From contig JADIND010000142.1 of assembly GCA_017694215.1 (NCBI GenBank), positions 1 through 13,378 of the forward strand: DNA of 13,378 nucleotides, given 5' to 3'. This document shows, one piece after another, positions 1-7,255 of the stretch (the first letter of the stretch is position 1; the number at the start of each line of letters is the position of its first letter). The notes under the pieces were generated by a model. It was not told the origin of the DNA, did not search any database, and worked only from the letters and a program-made list of their open reading frames with translations. This DNA is from Candidatus Scatousia excrementipullorum (GTDB taxonomy: Bacteria > Cyanobacteriota > Vampirovibrionia > Gastranaerophilales > Gastranaerophilaceae). The translations under genes were made by a program, and so were the position numbers.

Positions 1-22
1 ACTTACGGGGGTTTTGGGTTTG

Positions 23-796
23 ATGAATAAAAAATTGAATAAGCATCGTGCATTTACTTTAGCGGAAGTTCTTACAACAATGGGAATTATAGGTATAGTT
101 GCAGCAATGACGATACCTAATCTTCTGGTTCAGCACAGAGAACGTGAGAACATAACAAAATTGAAGACTGTTTACAGTACCATAACTCAGGCATATACCC
201 GTGCAACAACAGAGTTTGGCAGCCCTGAATCCTGGGGCATGACGGCAGCTAACAGCCCTGAAGGTGCGGAAAATATTAACCGAATTTTATCTCCTTATTT
301 TAATGTTACCCAAAACTGTCATACAAACGGCGGGTGCTGGTATGACGGCATTCTTACCGGTATAAATAAGGAACGTTCCGGAATTAATATAGGAACGGAT
401 TCTTCGTTTTCTACTTTTTCAACCGTTGACGGGGTGCAGTTTGCTTTTAATGTTGAAGAACCTGAATGTAAAGGTGTTTTCGGAACGACAAGAGGTTTGC
501 AGAATGTGTGTGCAACTTTTACCGTTGATGTGAACGGTAAAAAATTCCCTAATCAGTACGGATATGATATTTTTAAATTTTATATAACTAAATTCGGAGT
601 TCACCCTTACGGTTTGCCGGAGGATACAAACTTTAGCTTTGAAGATACCTGCAGTCCGGATACAATGGGTTATGGCTGTACTGCGTGGGCTGTTTTTAAA
701 TCAAACATGGATTATCTGCACTGCGGCGGACTTTCCTGGAGCGGTAAAGACAGATGTAAACCTTTTGATAACAACAGGTATGACTACGATTTATAA
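23..796 (+). CDS. Type IV pilin / pseudopilin-like prepilin
   Basis: A 257-residue protein with a class III (prepilin) signal: a short basic leader MNKKLNKHRA, then FTLAEVL and a hydrophobic helix to about residue 35. Prepilin peptidase would cut between A10 and F11, leaving Phe1 and the conserved Glu5 (E15) on the mature protein. Alanine replaces the usual glycine at -1. The C-terminal domain carries eight cysteines (for example QNC, GGCWYDG, EPEC, QNVC, DTCSPD, GYGC), an even number that suits disulfides outside the cytoplasm. It also has a VDVNGKKFPNQYGYDIFKF segment resembling the Asp/Asn-rich C-terminal loop of pseudopilins. ATG at 23 is chosen over TTG at 14 because the leader then has typical length. 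No secretion or pilus assembly genes are adjacent, so pilus subunit and minor pseudopilin cannot be told apart. The call is by motif; the role is inferred. Confidence 0.85.
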   Translation: MNKKLNKHRAFTLAEVLTTMGIIGIVAAMTIPNLLVQHRERENITKLKTVYSTITQAYTRATTEFGSPESWGMTAANSPEGAENINRILSPYFNVTQNCHTNGGCWYDGILTGINKERSGINIGTDSSFSTFSTVDGVQFAFNVEEPECKGVFGTTRGLQNVCATFTVDVNGKKFPNQYGYDIFKFYITKFGVHPYGLPEDTNFSFEDTCSPDTMGYGCTAWAVFKSNMDYLHCGGLSWSGKDRCKPFDNNRYDYDL

Positions 797-954
797 TCCT
801 GAATACTCATATTCACATTTTTTCTGATTGTGCTATTATTAAAATAACAAGATTCCTGAATCATGAAACTTTTTTCTCAAAAATACATCTATATAAAAAA
901 GGCTTGAGCTGAAAAATCGGATTTAGGGATAAATTGGAGGAAATAAGTACAAGA

Positions 955-2175
955 ATGAGAAAATTTATGAGAAAAAGCGTAATTTTTTTAGCTGTATTCA
1001 TCTTTTTATTCGGATGTATAATCCGCAATAACGTAATGGCATACGGCCCTGCTGATTTGTATGATCAGGTATGGCGGCTGGTAAACGCAAAATTTGTCGA
1101 CCAGACAAACAACCTTCAGGATTGGTCAAAATGGCGTCACAAATACGATGACAAAATTATGACAAACGAAGATGCCTACGTTGCAATTAATACTATGATT
1201 GCGAGTTTGAACGATCCTTATACAAAATTTTTGGATCCGAAAGAATTTGCGGAAGAAACAAGTTCAATAAAAGGTTCACTAAAAGGTATCGGTATACAGA
1301 TTGCGGTGAAGGACGGAAAATTAACCGTAATTGCCCCGATTGAAGATACTCCGGCAGAAAAAGCAGGTATTAAGGCTGATGACGAAATCCTTGAAATTGA
1401 CGGTAAAAGTACAAAAGGTATCACCGTTGATAAAGCTGCTGACCAGATTAGAGGTAAAGAGGGAACAACCGTTACGCTGTTAATAAAAAGAAAAGGTGTT
1501 GAACCGAAACTATATACTGTAACACGTGCAAATATTGAAATTAAATCAATTTCTCAAAAACTGCCGGAAAATATTGTAATGCCGAATGACATCGGATATA
1601 TCAGATTAAGTTCTTTTATCAGCAGAAATGCTGCTGCCGAATTCAAAACAATACTTGAACAAAGTTATGATAAAAAAGGATTTATCATTGACCTTCGTTC
1701 AAATCCTGGCGGACTTTTGAGCAATGCAATTTATATTTCCGATATGTTTCTTGACGGCGGGGTTATAGTCAGCACTGTTGACCGTGACGGGTATAAAGAA
1801 ACCCAGAGAGCAACGAAAGGTATTATCACAAACAAACCGGTAGTTGTTTTGATTAATAAAGGTTCTGCTTCCGCAAGTGAAATCTTCTCCGGTGCAATGA
1901 AAGATAACGGCAGAGCAATTATTATAGGAGAACAATCTTTCGGAAAAGGTCTTGTTCAGGAGATTAACAGACTTCCGTACGAATCAGGAATTAATATAAC
2001 AATCCAAAAATATTTAACTCCGAACGGAACTGATATTAATAAAAAAGGTATAACTCCTGATATTGAAGTTAAATTAACAGAAGAAAACGTTAAAAATAAA
2101 GATGACGTTCAGTTAAAAAAGGCAATAGAAGTAATGCAGAAAGTTACAAACCGTTCTTCGATTGCAAATTACTAA
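955..2175 (+). CDS. ctpA: Carboxy-terminal processing serine protease (S41, CtpA/Prc family)
   Basis: A 406-residue envelope protease that trims or degrades exported proteins from their C termini. A basic start and hydrophobic segment (residues 6-23) form a signal peptide or membrane anchor; FLFGC just after it is an imperfect lipobox. Then come an N-terminal helical region (about 30-105), a PDZ domain (about 107-190, with KGIGIQI and APIEDTPAEKAGIKADDEIL), and the S41 catalytic core (about 210-375). The Ser-Lys dyad is visible: S306 in GSASASEIF and K331 in QSFGKGL, 25 residues apart as in known family members. RSNPGG is also conserved. ATG at 955 is preferred, with GGAGG at 936-940 although its spacing is long (14 nt). 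ATG at 967 and TTG at 934 are alternatives. I saw no convincing promoter in the 158 bases upstream. Length matches cyanobacterial-type CtpA. Substrates are unknown. Confidence 0.93.
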   Translation: MRKFMRKSVIFLAVFIFLFGCIIRNNVMAYGPADLYDQVWRLVNAKFVDQTNNLQDWSKWRHKYDDKIMTNEDAYVAINTMIASLNDPYTKFLDPKEFAEETSSIKGSLKGIGIQIAVKDGKLTVIAPIEDTPAEKAGIKADDEILEIDGKSTKGITVDKAADQIRGKEGTTVTLLIKRKGVEPKLYTVTRANIEIKSISQKLPENIVMPNDIGYIRLSSFISRNAAAEFKTILEQSYDKKGFIIDLRSNPGGLLSNAIYISDMFLDGGVIVSTVDRDGYKETQRATKGIITNKPVVVLINKGSASASEIFSGAMKDNGRAIIIGEQSFGKGLVQEINRLPYESGINITIQKYLTPNGTDINKKGITPDIEVKLTEENVKNKDDVQLKKAIEVMQKVTNRSSIANY

Positions 2176-2199
2176 AAATTTTAAAAGACTCAATTAACA

Positions 2200-2238
2200 A
2201 ACTAAAAAGCTCCCGAACTTTGCGGGGGCTTTTAGTTT
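2200..2238. terminator. Bidirectional intrinsic terminator between ctpA and rarA
   Basis: The arm AACTAAAAAGCTCCCG pairs with CGGGGGCTTTTAGTT across a 7-nt loop (AACTTTG), with one G-T wobble and one bulged A. Runs of A on the left and T on the right let it act on both strands. It lies 24 bases after the ctpA stop and about 40 bases beyond the end of the minus-strand rarA, so it probably ends both convergent transcripts. Confidence 0.8.
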
Positions 2239-2277
2239 AATATTTACAGTATGTAAACCGGTACAAAGCAACTTACG

Positions 2278-3510
2278 CTACTCTAAATATTTTTTCCCGA
2301 CAAGTTCATCAGGCAGGAACTGCTGATAAATATCAGGGGCATCGTGTGTATAAATATAACCGTTTCCGAACCCGTAATTTTTAGCATCTTTATAGTGAGC
2401 ATCTCTCAAATGCATCGGCGGAGGGAAGTCTTTACCGCTCTCAATATCTGCTAATGCTTTATCTATAGCACAGACAGCCTGATTGGATTTTTTAGCTTTT
2501 GCAACGTAGATAACAGCCTGTGCAAGCGGAATTCTTCCTTCCGGCATCCCGAGAAGTTCAACTGCACGGTAAGCATTCACCGCTACCTGAACTGCCATAG
2601 GGTCGGCATTCCCGACATCTTCTGCGGCACATACTATCAAACGGCGTGCAATAAATCGCGGGTCTTCTCCGGCGGCAATCATTTTCGCAAGATAATAAAC
2701 CGCAGCATCCGCATCGGAGCCTCTCAAACTCTTCTGAAACGCAGAAGCACAGTCGTAATGCTCCTGTCTGGAGTAGCGGGTATTTCGTTTCTGGCAGATT
2801 TCTTCAATAATTTTTACTGTTAAGTTTCTTCTCCCGTCAACAAGGTCGCTTGCGAAATAGGCATTCTCCACAACATTAAGTGCATATCTAGCATCCCCGC
2901 GGGCAAGATTCACTATAAAATCCAAAACTCCGCCTTCGCAGTCCATCGGCATGTAATGTTTTGCAAGGTATGAAAATCCACGCTTAATTATCTTCTGCAT
3001 ACTTTCATCATCTATGGAGTTAAGTCTGACAACCTGAACTCTCGAAAGCAGTGCCGGTACCACCTGAAACGACGGATTTTCCGTAGTTGAACCGATTAAA
3101 AACAGTGTTCCGTTCTCCAGATGCGGTAAAAGTGCATCCTGCTGGGTTTTTGAATACCTGTGGATTTCATCTATAAATAAAATAGTTTTAACGCCGCTTC
3201 TCAGTGCCATTTTTGCACTTTCTACGGCTTCTTTTATTTCTTTTACCCCTGAAGTTACTGCGGAAATCTCAATAAAATTCGCGTTTGTTTTTGTCGCAAT
3301 CAGCCTTGCAAGAGTAGTTTTTCCGCAGCCCGGAGTTCCCCAGAAAATCATTGAAAATAATCTTTGTGTTTTTAAAAGATTTAATATAGGACTGTTTGGT
3401 GATACAACATTGCTCTGCCCGAGAAATTCTTCAATGGTTTTCGGTCGCAAAAGCTCTGCCAGAGGCACCTGCTTATTTTGATTTTCCAGTTCCGTAAACA
3501 GATTATTCAT
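2278..3510 (-). CDS. rarA: Replication-associated recombination protein A, AAA+ ATPase
   Basis: A 410-residue RarA/MgsA (Mgs1/WRNIP1) family ATPase, related to clamp-loader subunits, which acts in the cytoplasm at stalled replication forks. Visible motifs: the N-terminal PLAELLRPKTIEEFLGQ box (16-32), Walker A GTPGCGKT (58-65), Walker B ILFIDE (110-115), sensor 1 IGSTTENPSF (139-148) and the ALLSR arginine-finger region (153-157). The C-terminal half contains RGSDADAAVYYLAKMIAAGEDPRFIARR-type helical sequence, SAEDVG-like CAAEDVGNADP, and the MHLRDAHYK segment typical of the family's tetramerisation domain. Length is slightly below E. coli RarA (447). No gene partner adjoins it; it is divergent from the solute-binding protein. 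No Shine-Dalgarno sequence precedes the ATG, and a plausible promoter sits so close that the mRNA could be leaderless. Confidence 0.95.
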   Translation of the reverse strand: MNNLFTELENQNKQVPLAELLRPKTIEEFLGQSNVVSPNSPILNLLKTQRLFSMIFWGTPGCGKTTLARLIATKTNANFIEISAVTSGVKEIKEAVESAKMALRSGVKTILFIDEIHRYSKTQQDALLPHLENGTLFLIGSTTENPSFQVVPALLSRVQVVRLNSIDDESMQKIIKRGFSYLAKHYMPMDCEGGVLDFIVNLARGDARYALNVVENAYFASDLVDGRRNLTVKIIEEICQKRNTRYSRQEHYDCASAFQKSLRGSDADAAVYYLAKMIAAGEDPRFIARRLIVCAAEDVGNADPMAVQVAVNAYRAVELLGMPEGRIPLAQAVIYVAKAKKSNQAVCAIDKALADIESGKDFPPPMHLRDAHYKDAKNYGFGNGYIYTHDAPDIYQQFLPDELVGKKYLE

Positions 3511-3544
3511 AGTATAATTGTAGCATTAAAGAAAGTATTGTCCA
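3511..3544 (-). promoter_or_regulatory. Candidate rarA promoter (minus strand), near-leaderless
   Basis: Reading the minus strand, TGGACA (3544-3539) and TACAAT (3522-3517) are separated by 16 bases and resemble sigma70 -35 and -10 boxes. Transcription would begin at about the A of the rarA ATG at 3510. There is no purine-rich ribosome binding site in the bases before that ATG. On the opposite strand TATAAT (3513-3518) could serve the divergent gene at 3565, although its -35 is poor. This is consensus matching by eye only. Confidence 0.4.
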
Positions 3545-3564
3545 TTTTAATTCGGGGAAATGTT

Positions 3565-4800
3565 ATGATGAAAAAACTTATTACGGTTCTTGCGGTTACT
3601 GTCATTTGTATAACCATTGTGTTTATTCTTTTTATGAGTTTTAAATTTAAACAGAAAAGTCAAAATGAAGTTATTTTCTGGACTTTACAGATGAGTGATT
3701 TTTCCGAATATATGAACGGAGTTATTGCAGACTTTGAGCAGCAAAATCCGGGTATTAAAATCAAATGGATAGATGTTCCTTTTTCGGAGGGAGAGAAACG
3801 AACCCTCGCGTCTGTTTTAAGCGATAACCCGCCTGATTTGATTAACCTTAATCCTGATTTTTCCGCAACTCTTGCTCAAAAAGGTGCATTGTATGAAATC
3901 CCGAAATCTGCCGGAGAACAGTTTGTACCTGAGATTATAGATTCTCTTACCTACAACGGAAAACTCTATTCTCTGCCGTGGTATGCAACATCTGCCGTCA
4001 CCATTTACAATAAAGATTTACTGGTCAAAGCCGGAGTAAATATTCCCGAAACATATGAGCAGGCAGGAAAAATTGCTTCCGCAATAAAAGAAAAAACCGG
4101 AGCGTATGTGCTTCTGCCTAATATTACGGAAAACGATACAATGCTGAAAATCCTCAACAAATACGATATAAACAGTTATGAAAATATAAATTCCGAAAAA
4201 TCTGCCGAAGTCTTTGAATTTTTCAAAGATTTATATTCAAAAAATCTTATCCCGAAAGAATCAATAACCCAGACTCACCGCGAGGCTCTGGAAAAATATA
4301 TGTCAGGAAATATTGTAATTTTTCAGGCCGGAGCGAATTTTCTTACCATGATTAAAGAAAATGCTCCGTCCATTTATGCTGTTACGGATGTTGCACCGCA
4401 GATTAAAGGTGAACTCGGACAGAACGATTTTTCCCTGATGAATTTTGTTATTCCGCTGAAAGCCAAACATAAGGATGAGGCGTTGAAATTTGCTCTGTTT
4501 TTAACTGATTCAAAAAATCAGCTGGAACTTGCAAAACTCACTAATGTAATTGCCGTAAATAGAGAAACTCTGAAAAATGAATTTTATAATAAATACGAAC
4601 GGGGGGATTTGATGGCAAAAGCACGTGTTATCAGTGCAAAGCAGCTTAATCATGTGCAGCCTGCCATGAAATCAGTAAGAAATCAAAAAGATATAAATAA
4701 TATTGTAAATGCGGCGGTTCAGGAAGTTTTGCTTGATAAAGCCCCAACGAATGAGATTTTGGATAAAACCGCAAAAGAATGGAAAAATCTCTTGCAATAG
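3565..4800 (+). CDS. Orphan extracellular solute-binding protein, family 1 (sugar ABC type)
   Basis: A 411-residue periplasmic-binding-fold protein of the MalE/UgpB-like family 1, which captures a solute, usually a sugar or oligosaccharide, for an ABC importer. Residues 1-28 are basic then strongly hydrophobic (about 5-25), giving an uncleaved anchor or signal peptide; there is no lipobox cysteine. Family features include EVIFWTL at the start of the fold, IADFEQQNPGIKIKW (54-68), the DNPPDLINLN segment, LYSLPWYATSAVTIYNKDLL (134-153) and a C-terminal helical region ending KEWKNLLQ. The start is ATG 3565 (or the adjacent ATG 3568), with GGGGA at 3554-3558 in front; an upstream extension of the frame would run into rarA. 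No permease or ATPase genes adjoin it, so it must use components encoded elsewhere. The ligand cannot be told from the sequence. Confidence 0.88.
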   Translation: MMKKLITVLAVTVICITIVFILFMSFKFKQKSQNEVIFWTLQMSDFSEYMNGVIADFEQQNPGIKIKWIDVPFSEGEKRTLASVLSDNPPDLINLNPDFSATLAQKGALYEIPKSAGEQFVPEIIDSLTYNGKLYSLPWYATSAVTIYNKDLLVKAGVNIPETYEQAGKIASAIKEKTGAYVLLPNITENDTMLKILNKYDINSYENINSEKSAEVFEFFKDLYSKNLIPKESITQTHREALEKYMSGNIVIFQAGANFLTMIKENAPSIYAVTDVAPQIKGELGQNDFSLMNFVIPLKAKHKDEALKFALFLTDSKNQLELAKLTNVIAVNRETLKNEFYNKYERGDLMAKARVISAKQLNHVQPAMKSVRNQKDINNIVNAAVQEVLLDKAPTNEILDKTAKEWKNLLQ

Positions 4801-4845
4801 AGTGAAGTGAGAGGGGCTTACATGAAATAAGGTCGGCAGAGCCCT

Positions 4846-4887
4846 AGCCCCCTTTTATAAAGGGGAAGAGAAGGGGGATTTTTTCAT
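4846..4887. repeat. Dispersed GC-rich hairpin repeat, copy 1
   Basis: This begins AGCCCCCTTTTATAAAGGGG, continues with AAGAGAAGGGGG and ends in a T-rich stretch before CAT. A diverged copy with the same order of elements lies at 12992-13034. The conserved skeleton is AGCCC-Y-CTTTTATAAA-R-GGG-purines-GGGGATTTT-Y-TCAT. It appears to be a short dispersed repeat that doubles here as a terminator. Confidence 0.6.
4848..4884 (+). terminator. Intrinsic terminator of the solute-binding protein gene
   Basis: CCCCCTT (4848-4854) pairs with AAGGGGG (4871-4877) and is followed directly by ATTTTTT, giving a GC-rich stem with a U tract on the plus strand, 48 bases after the stop codon. It is formed from the dispersed repeat at 4846-4887. 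Confidence 0.6.
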
Positions 4888-5088
4888 GTCATTCTGAAAC
4901 GTTTACCGCTGCGGTTCACGGAAATTGTCACTGTTCAGAATCTCTTTCATATGTCGGCGGTAAAATCCTGAACAGTAGGTTGTGGTAAATTTTAATTTAC
5001 CACAACAAAAATGTTTCGGTAATCAGAGATTACCAAAACCTACATTACTAAAAGGCTCAACTTTTTTCTACGCTTTCAGGATGACATG
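4885..5088. repeat. Foldback (MITE- or REP-like) element with multiple internal hairpins
   Basis: The ends form a 15-bp inverted repeat: CATGTCATTCTGAAA (4885-4899) against TTTCAGGATGACATG (5074-5088), with one G-T wobble. Inside are further paired segments: ACCGC/GCGGT (4905-4915), ACTGTTCAG/CTGAACAGT (4930-4938 and 4968-4976), GTAGGTT/AACCTAC (4975-4981 and 5037-5043), the 12-bp hairpin TTGTGGTAAATT/AATTTACCACAA (4980-5005), and GGTAATC/GATTACC (5018-5034). It has no open reading frame worth calling. The GTCATTCTGA-type end resembles small non-autonomous repeats common in gut bacterial genomes, from memory. The last bases of the window (13308-13378) look like the start of a related unit. 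Confidence 0.65.
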
Positions 5089-5100
5089 TTATTTCCTGTT

Positions 5101-5121
5101 GTGACTTGATTACTCAATCAC
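5101..5121. other. Small hairpin after the foldback element
   Basis: GTGA-C-TTGA pairs with TCAA-TCAC across a TTAC loop, giving eight pairs with one bulged C. It lies between the foldback element and the terminator of the minus-strand channel gene. No function is assigned; it may be debris of another repeat. Confidence 0.35.
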
Positions 5122-5151
5122 GGATTATAAAAGATGATTACACTTATCGTC

Positions 5152-5182
5152 AAAAAAAAGCCGGTATGTCATGGATACCGGC
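5152..5182 (-). terminator. Intrinsic terminator of the TolC-type gene
   Basis: On the minus strand GCCGGTAT pairs perfectly with ATACCGGC (arms 5175-5182 and 5160-5167, 7-nt loop) and is followed by eight U's (5159-5152). It lies about 50 bases beyond the stop codon of the channel gene. A second 8-bp hairpin, CTTTACTT/AAGTAAAG at 5186-5205, sits just upstream of it in the transcript. Confidence 0.9.
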
Positions 5183-5232
5183 AGGCTTTACTTAATAAAG
5201 TAAAGAGGTGATGATTATTTTGTTTTTGAAGG

Positions 5233-6633
5233 TTACAATTTACTGCCGGCAGCTTTGTACAGTCCGATATAATCAACCATACATTCAATTTGCTGCTGGG
5301 CTACGAGCTTATCTATAGAAAGCAGGTTTTCTTTAAATTGAATTAAATCCAGCTTTGAAATTGTTCCCTGATTATATTTATCTCTGTTGAACATATAATC
5401 TGTTTTTTCCAATTCTGCCTGCTTTTTTGTCTGTTCCATTTTTTCCGTATCTTTTTTGACGGAAACAAGTGCGTCATTTACTTCCTGAATTGCTGTCAGG
5501 TTAGTTTTATAGTAATTCTGAAGGATTCTTTCGTATTGAGTTTTCTTTAATCTCAAATTAGAAATAAGAGAACCGCCCGTGAATATCGGAAGCAACCCTG
5601 CCGCACCGATGGAAGCGAGCATATTTTTGGTTGACCAGGAACTGCCAATGCTTGTTGCATTAAACAATGCAAGTCCCGTTAAATTAAATGTCGGCAGAAA
5701 TTCTTTTTTTGCTACTCTGACATCAATTCCCGCTTTTTCAACCATTTTTTCTGCTTTCAAATAGTCAGGTCTTTGAACAATAATATCAGATGAAATTTCT
5801 GCAGGTATTACACCTGTATATTTTATCTGTTCATAAGGTGTTCTCTGTAATTCATTAATATTTGCAGGACTTTCTCCGATTAAAACAGCAAGCTGGTGCA
5901 GCAGGTAATCTCTCTGCTTTTCAAGGTCAACTAAATCAATCTGACCCTGTACGAGAGATTTGTTTGCTTTAACCGTATCTGCTGTAGAAGTTATGCCTTC
6001 TCTGTTTCTTGCAAGCATAAGGTCATATATCTCCTGACGTAAATCAACAATTTCTTTTTGCAAATCTATAAGCTTATCAAGTCTTACAATATTTAAATAA
6101 GCTGTACCAACGGCAGCCGCTACGGAGATGTATGCCGCACGTTCATCAAATTTTGATGCTTCGTATAATTTTTTTGCTGATTTTGTTTTATCTCTGTTTT
6201 TTAAGAATATATCAATTTCATACTGGGCGATTGCAGGAGTTGCAAACATCCAGTCGGCATCAGAACTCCCAGGCATTTTTACGTAGTTCGGTGCGTACCC
6301 TGCAGTTACTTTCGGAAGTTCGTTTGAAAATTGTAATCTTGTATTATAGTAATATTCTTCAACAGCAAGTGTTGCCATTTTCAAATCATAGTTATTGGTG
6401 ATAGCTTTTGTAATATATTCATTAAGAATATCATCGTTGAAATTTCCCCAGAAATCCATGTTCACGTAAGCATATTTATAATCGTCAGAAACTTTTTTGT
6501 TTTTCTTAACCATGCTTTTGAATTGTTTCGGGGTATTATTGTTAACCTGTTTTATATTTTCTTCCGCCATAACAGGCATGAATGTCATGGTGGTTAAACT
6601 CGCTAAAAGTATTGTTGCTAGTATCTTTTTCAA
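5233..6633 (-). CDS. Outer membrane efflux channel, TolC/OprM (NodT-like) family
   Basis: A 466-residue outer membrane channel for a tripartite pump. The signal peptide MKKILATILLASLTTMTFMPVMA is cut after about residue 23. The mature start lacks a cysteine, so it is not a lipoprotein, unlike OprM. Two OEP repeats follow: a first half with LKMATLAVEEYYYNTRLQFS and QYEIDIFLKNRDKTKSA, and a second half with the family hallmark QRPDYLKAE, then VRVAKKEFLPTFNLTG, GAAGLLPIFTGG, and long amphipathic helices to the C terminus. The start is taken as TTG at 6633 because AGGA (6645-6642) sits 8 nt upstream and the result is a textbook signal peptide; an ATG at 6690 would add 19 atypical residues. It is divergent from the marR-emrA-emrB-emrB unit, whose adaptor and permeases it most likely serves. 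The promoter overlaps the probable MarR operators. Confidence 0.92.
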   Translation of the reverse strand: MKKILATILLASLTTMTFMPVMAEENIKQVNNNTPKQFKSMVKKNKKVSDDYKYAYVNMDFWGNFNDDILNEYITKAITNNYDLKMATLAVEEYYYNTRLQFSNELPKVTAGYAPNYVKMPGSSDADWMFATPAIAQYEIDIFLKNRDKTKSAKKLYEASKFDERAAYISVAAAVGTAYLNIVRLDKLIDLQKEIVDLRQEIYDLMLARNREGITSTADTVKANKSLVQGQIDLVDLEKQRDYLLHQLAVLIGESPANINELQRTPYEQIKYTGVIPAEISSDIIVQRPDYLKAEKMVEKAGIDVRVAKKEFLPTFNLTGLALFNATSIGSSWSTKNMLASIGAAGLLPIFTGGSLISNLRLKKTQYERILQNYYKTNLTAIQEVNDALVSVKKDTEKMEQTKKQAELEKTDYMFNRDKYNQGTISKLDLIQFKENLLSIDKLVAQQQIECMVDYIGLYKAAGSKL

Positions 6634-6688
6634 TGTTTTATTCCTTACTAAAATTATTAACTTGCATTTTTTACAATGATATGGTAGC

Positions 6689-6731
6689 ATAATATTGTTG
6701 TAAATGCAACATATTTTTTTTACAACATAAT
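6689..6731. promoter_or_regulatory. Divergent promoter region with probable MarR operators
   Basis: Two overlapping inverted repeats lie between the divergent channel gene and marR: TGTTG-N6-CAACA at 6696-6711, and a wider pair TGTTGTAAA (6696-6704) with TTTACAACA (6719-6727). A further TTTACAAT half-site is at 6670-6677. TATTAT on the minus strand (6694-6689) and CATAAT on the plus strand (6726-6731) are candidate -10 boxes abutting the repeats; their -35 boxes are weak. Symmetric TTG..CAA sites at an autoregulated divergent promoter are typical of MarR-family control, so one repressor could shut both units. Confidence 0.6.
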
Positions 6732-6760
6732 TTGAAATAATAAAAAAGAATTGAAATATA

Positions 6761-7234
6761 ATGGAAGATAAATTGGTAAAACATTTTACGGACAGTATAT
6801 ATTATGAATTGGAAAAGACTGCAAGGGTTTTAAGACTGCTCGGGGTACAGATGTTTGAAAAAATAGATGCAGGACTCGGAGGGGATGAGCATGCCGCTCT
6901 TGATACAATCTCATGTAACCCGAATATCTGTCAGAGAGATCTTGCTAAATTAATATTAAAAGATAGAGCTAATACAGGTAAAATAATAAACTCTCTGGAA
7001 GAAAAAAAACTTATTGAAAGATGTATAGATACAAAAAATAACAGACTTGTTAAAAAAGTTAAAATAACAGAAAAAGGCGAAGAAACTTTGGCATATATAA
7101 ATAATCAATTAGAAAAAATGTTTAATGAGCAGCGTACAAACTGTAAAATTAATCTGGATGATATTGAAAAGGTTCAATGTTTGCTGAAACGTCTGCGTTT
7201 AAGTTTTGAAGAACTTATAGATATGAAAATATAA
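6761..7234 (+). CDS. MarR-family transcriptional regulator
   Basis: A 157-residue winged-helix DNA-binding protein, typical for the MarR family, which usually represses efflux or stress genes until a small, often aromatic, ligand or oxidant binds. Helices at 1-35 and 105-155 would form the dimer interface. The helix-turn-helix spans about 54-85 (ICQRDLAKLILKDRANTGKI, then LEEKKLIER), and the wing is around 88-104 (DTKNNRLVKKVKIT), a loose match to the family DxRDxR wing. Four cysteines (52, 57, 88, 128), two of them in SCNPNIC just before the recognition region, could allow redox sensing, but this is speculation. No clear Shine-Dalgarno precedes the ATG. It is first in the operon with the adaptor and permeases and divergent from the channel gene, so it probably regulates all of them and itself. 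Confidence 0.9.
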   Translation: MEDKLVKHFTDSIYYELEKTARVLRLLGVQMFEKIDAGLGGDEHAALDTISCNPNICQRDLAKLILKDRANTGKIINSLEEKKLIERCIDTKNNRLVKKVKITEKGEETLAYINNQLEKMFNEQRTNCKINLDDIEKVQCLLKRLRLSFEELIDMKI

Positions 7235-7255
7235 TTATTACAGATGAGGTTAAAA

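Noticed and set aside
4885..5088. Insertion sequence
   Set aside because: Terminal inverted repeats are present but there is no transposase, so only a non-autonomous or structural repeat can be claimed.
4801..5232. Possible tRNA or small structured gene in this gene-free stretch
   Set aside because: Several hairpins exist, but no cloverleaf with T-loop GTTCRANNC and acceptor CCA geometry could be drawn.
6634..6690. Upstream ATG (6690) extending the channel protein by 19 residues
   Set aside because: The extension would put a Cys/Lys-rich stretch before the signal peptide and overlaps the operator region; TTG 6633 has a well-spaced AGGA.
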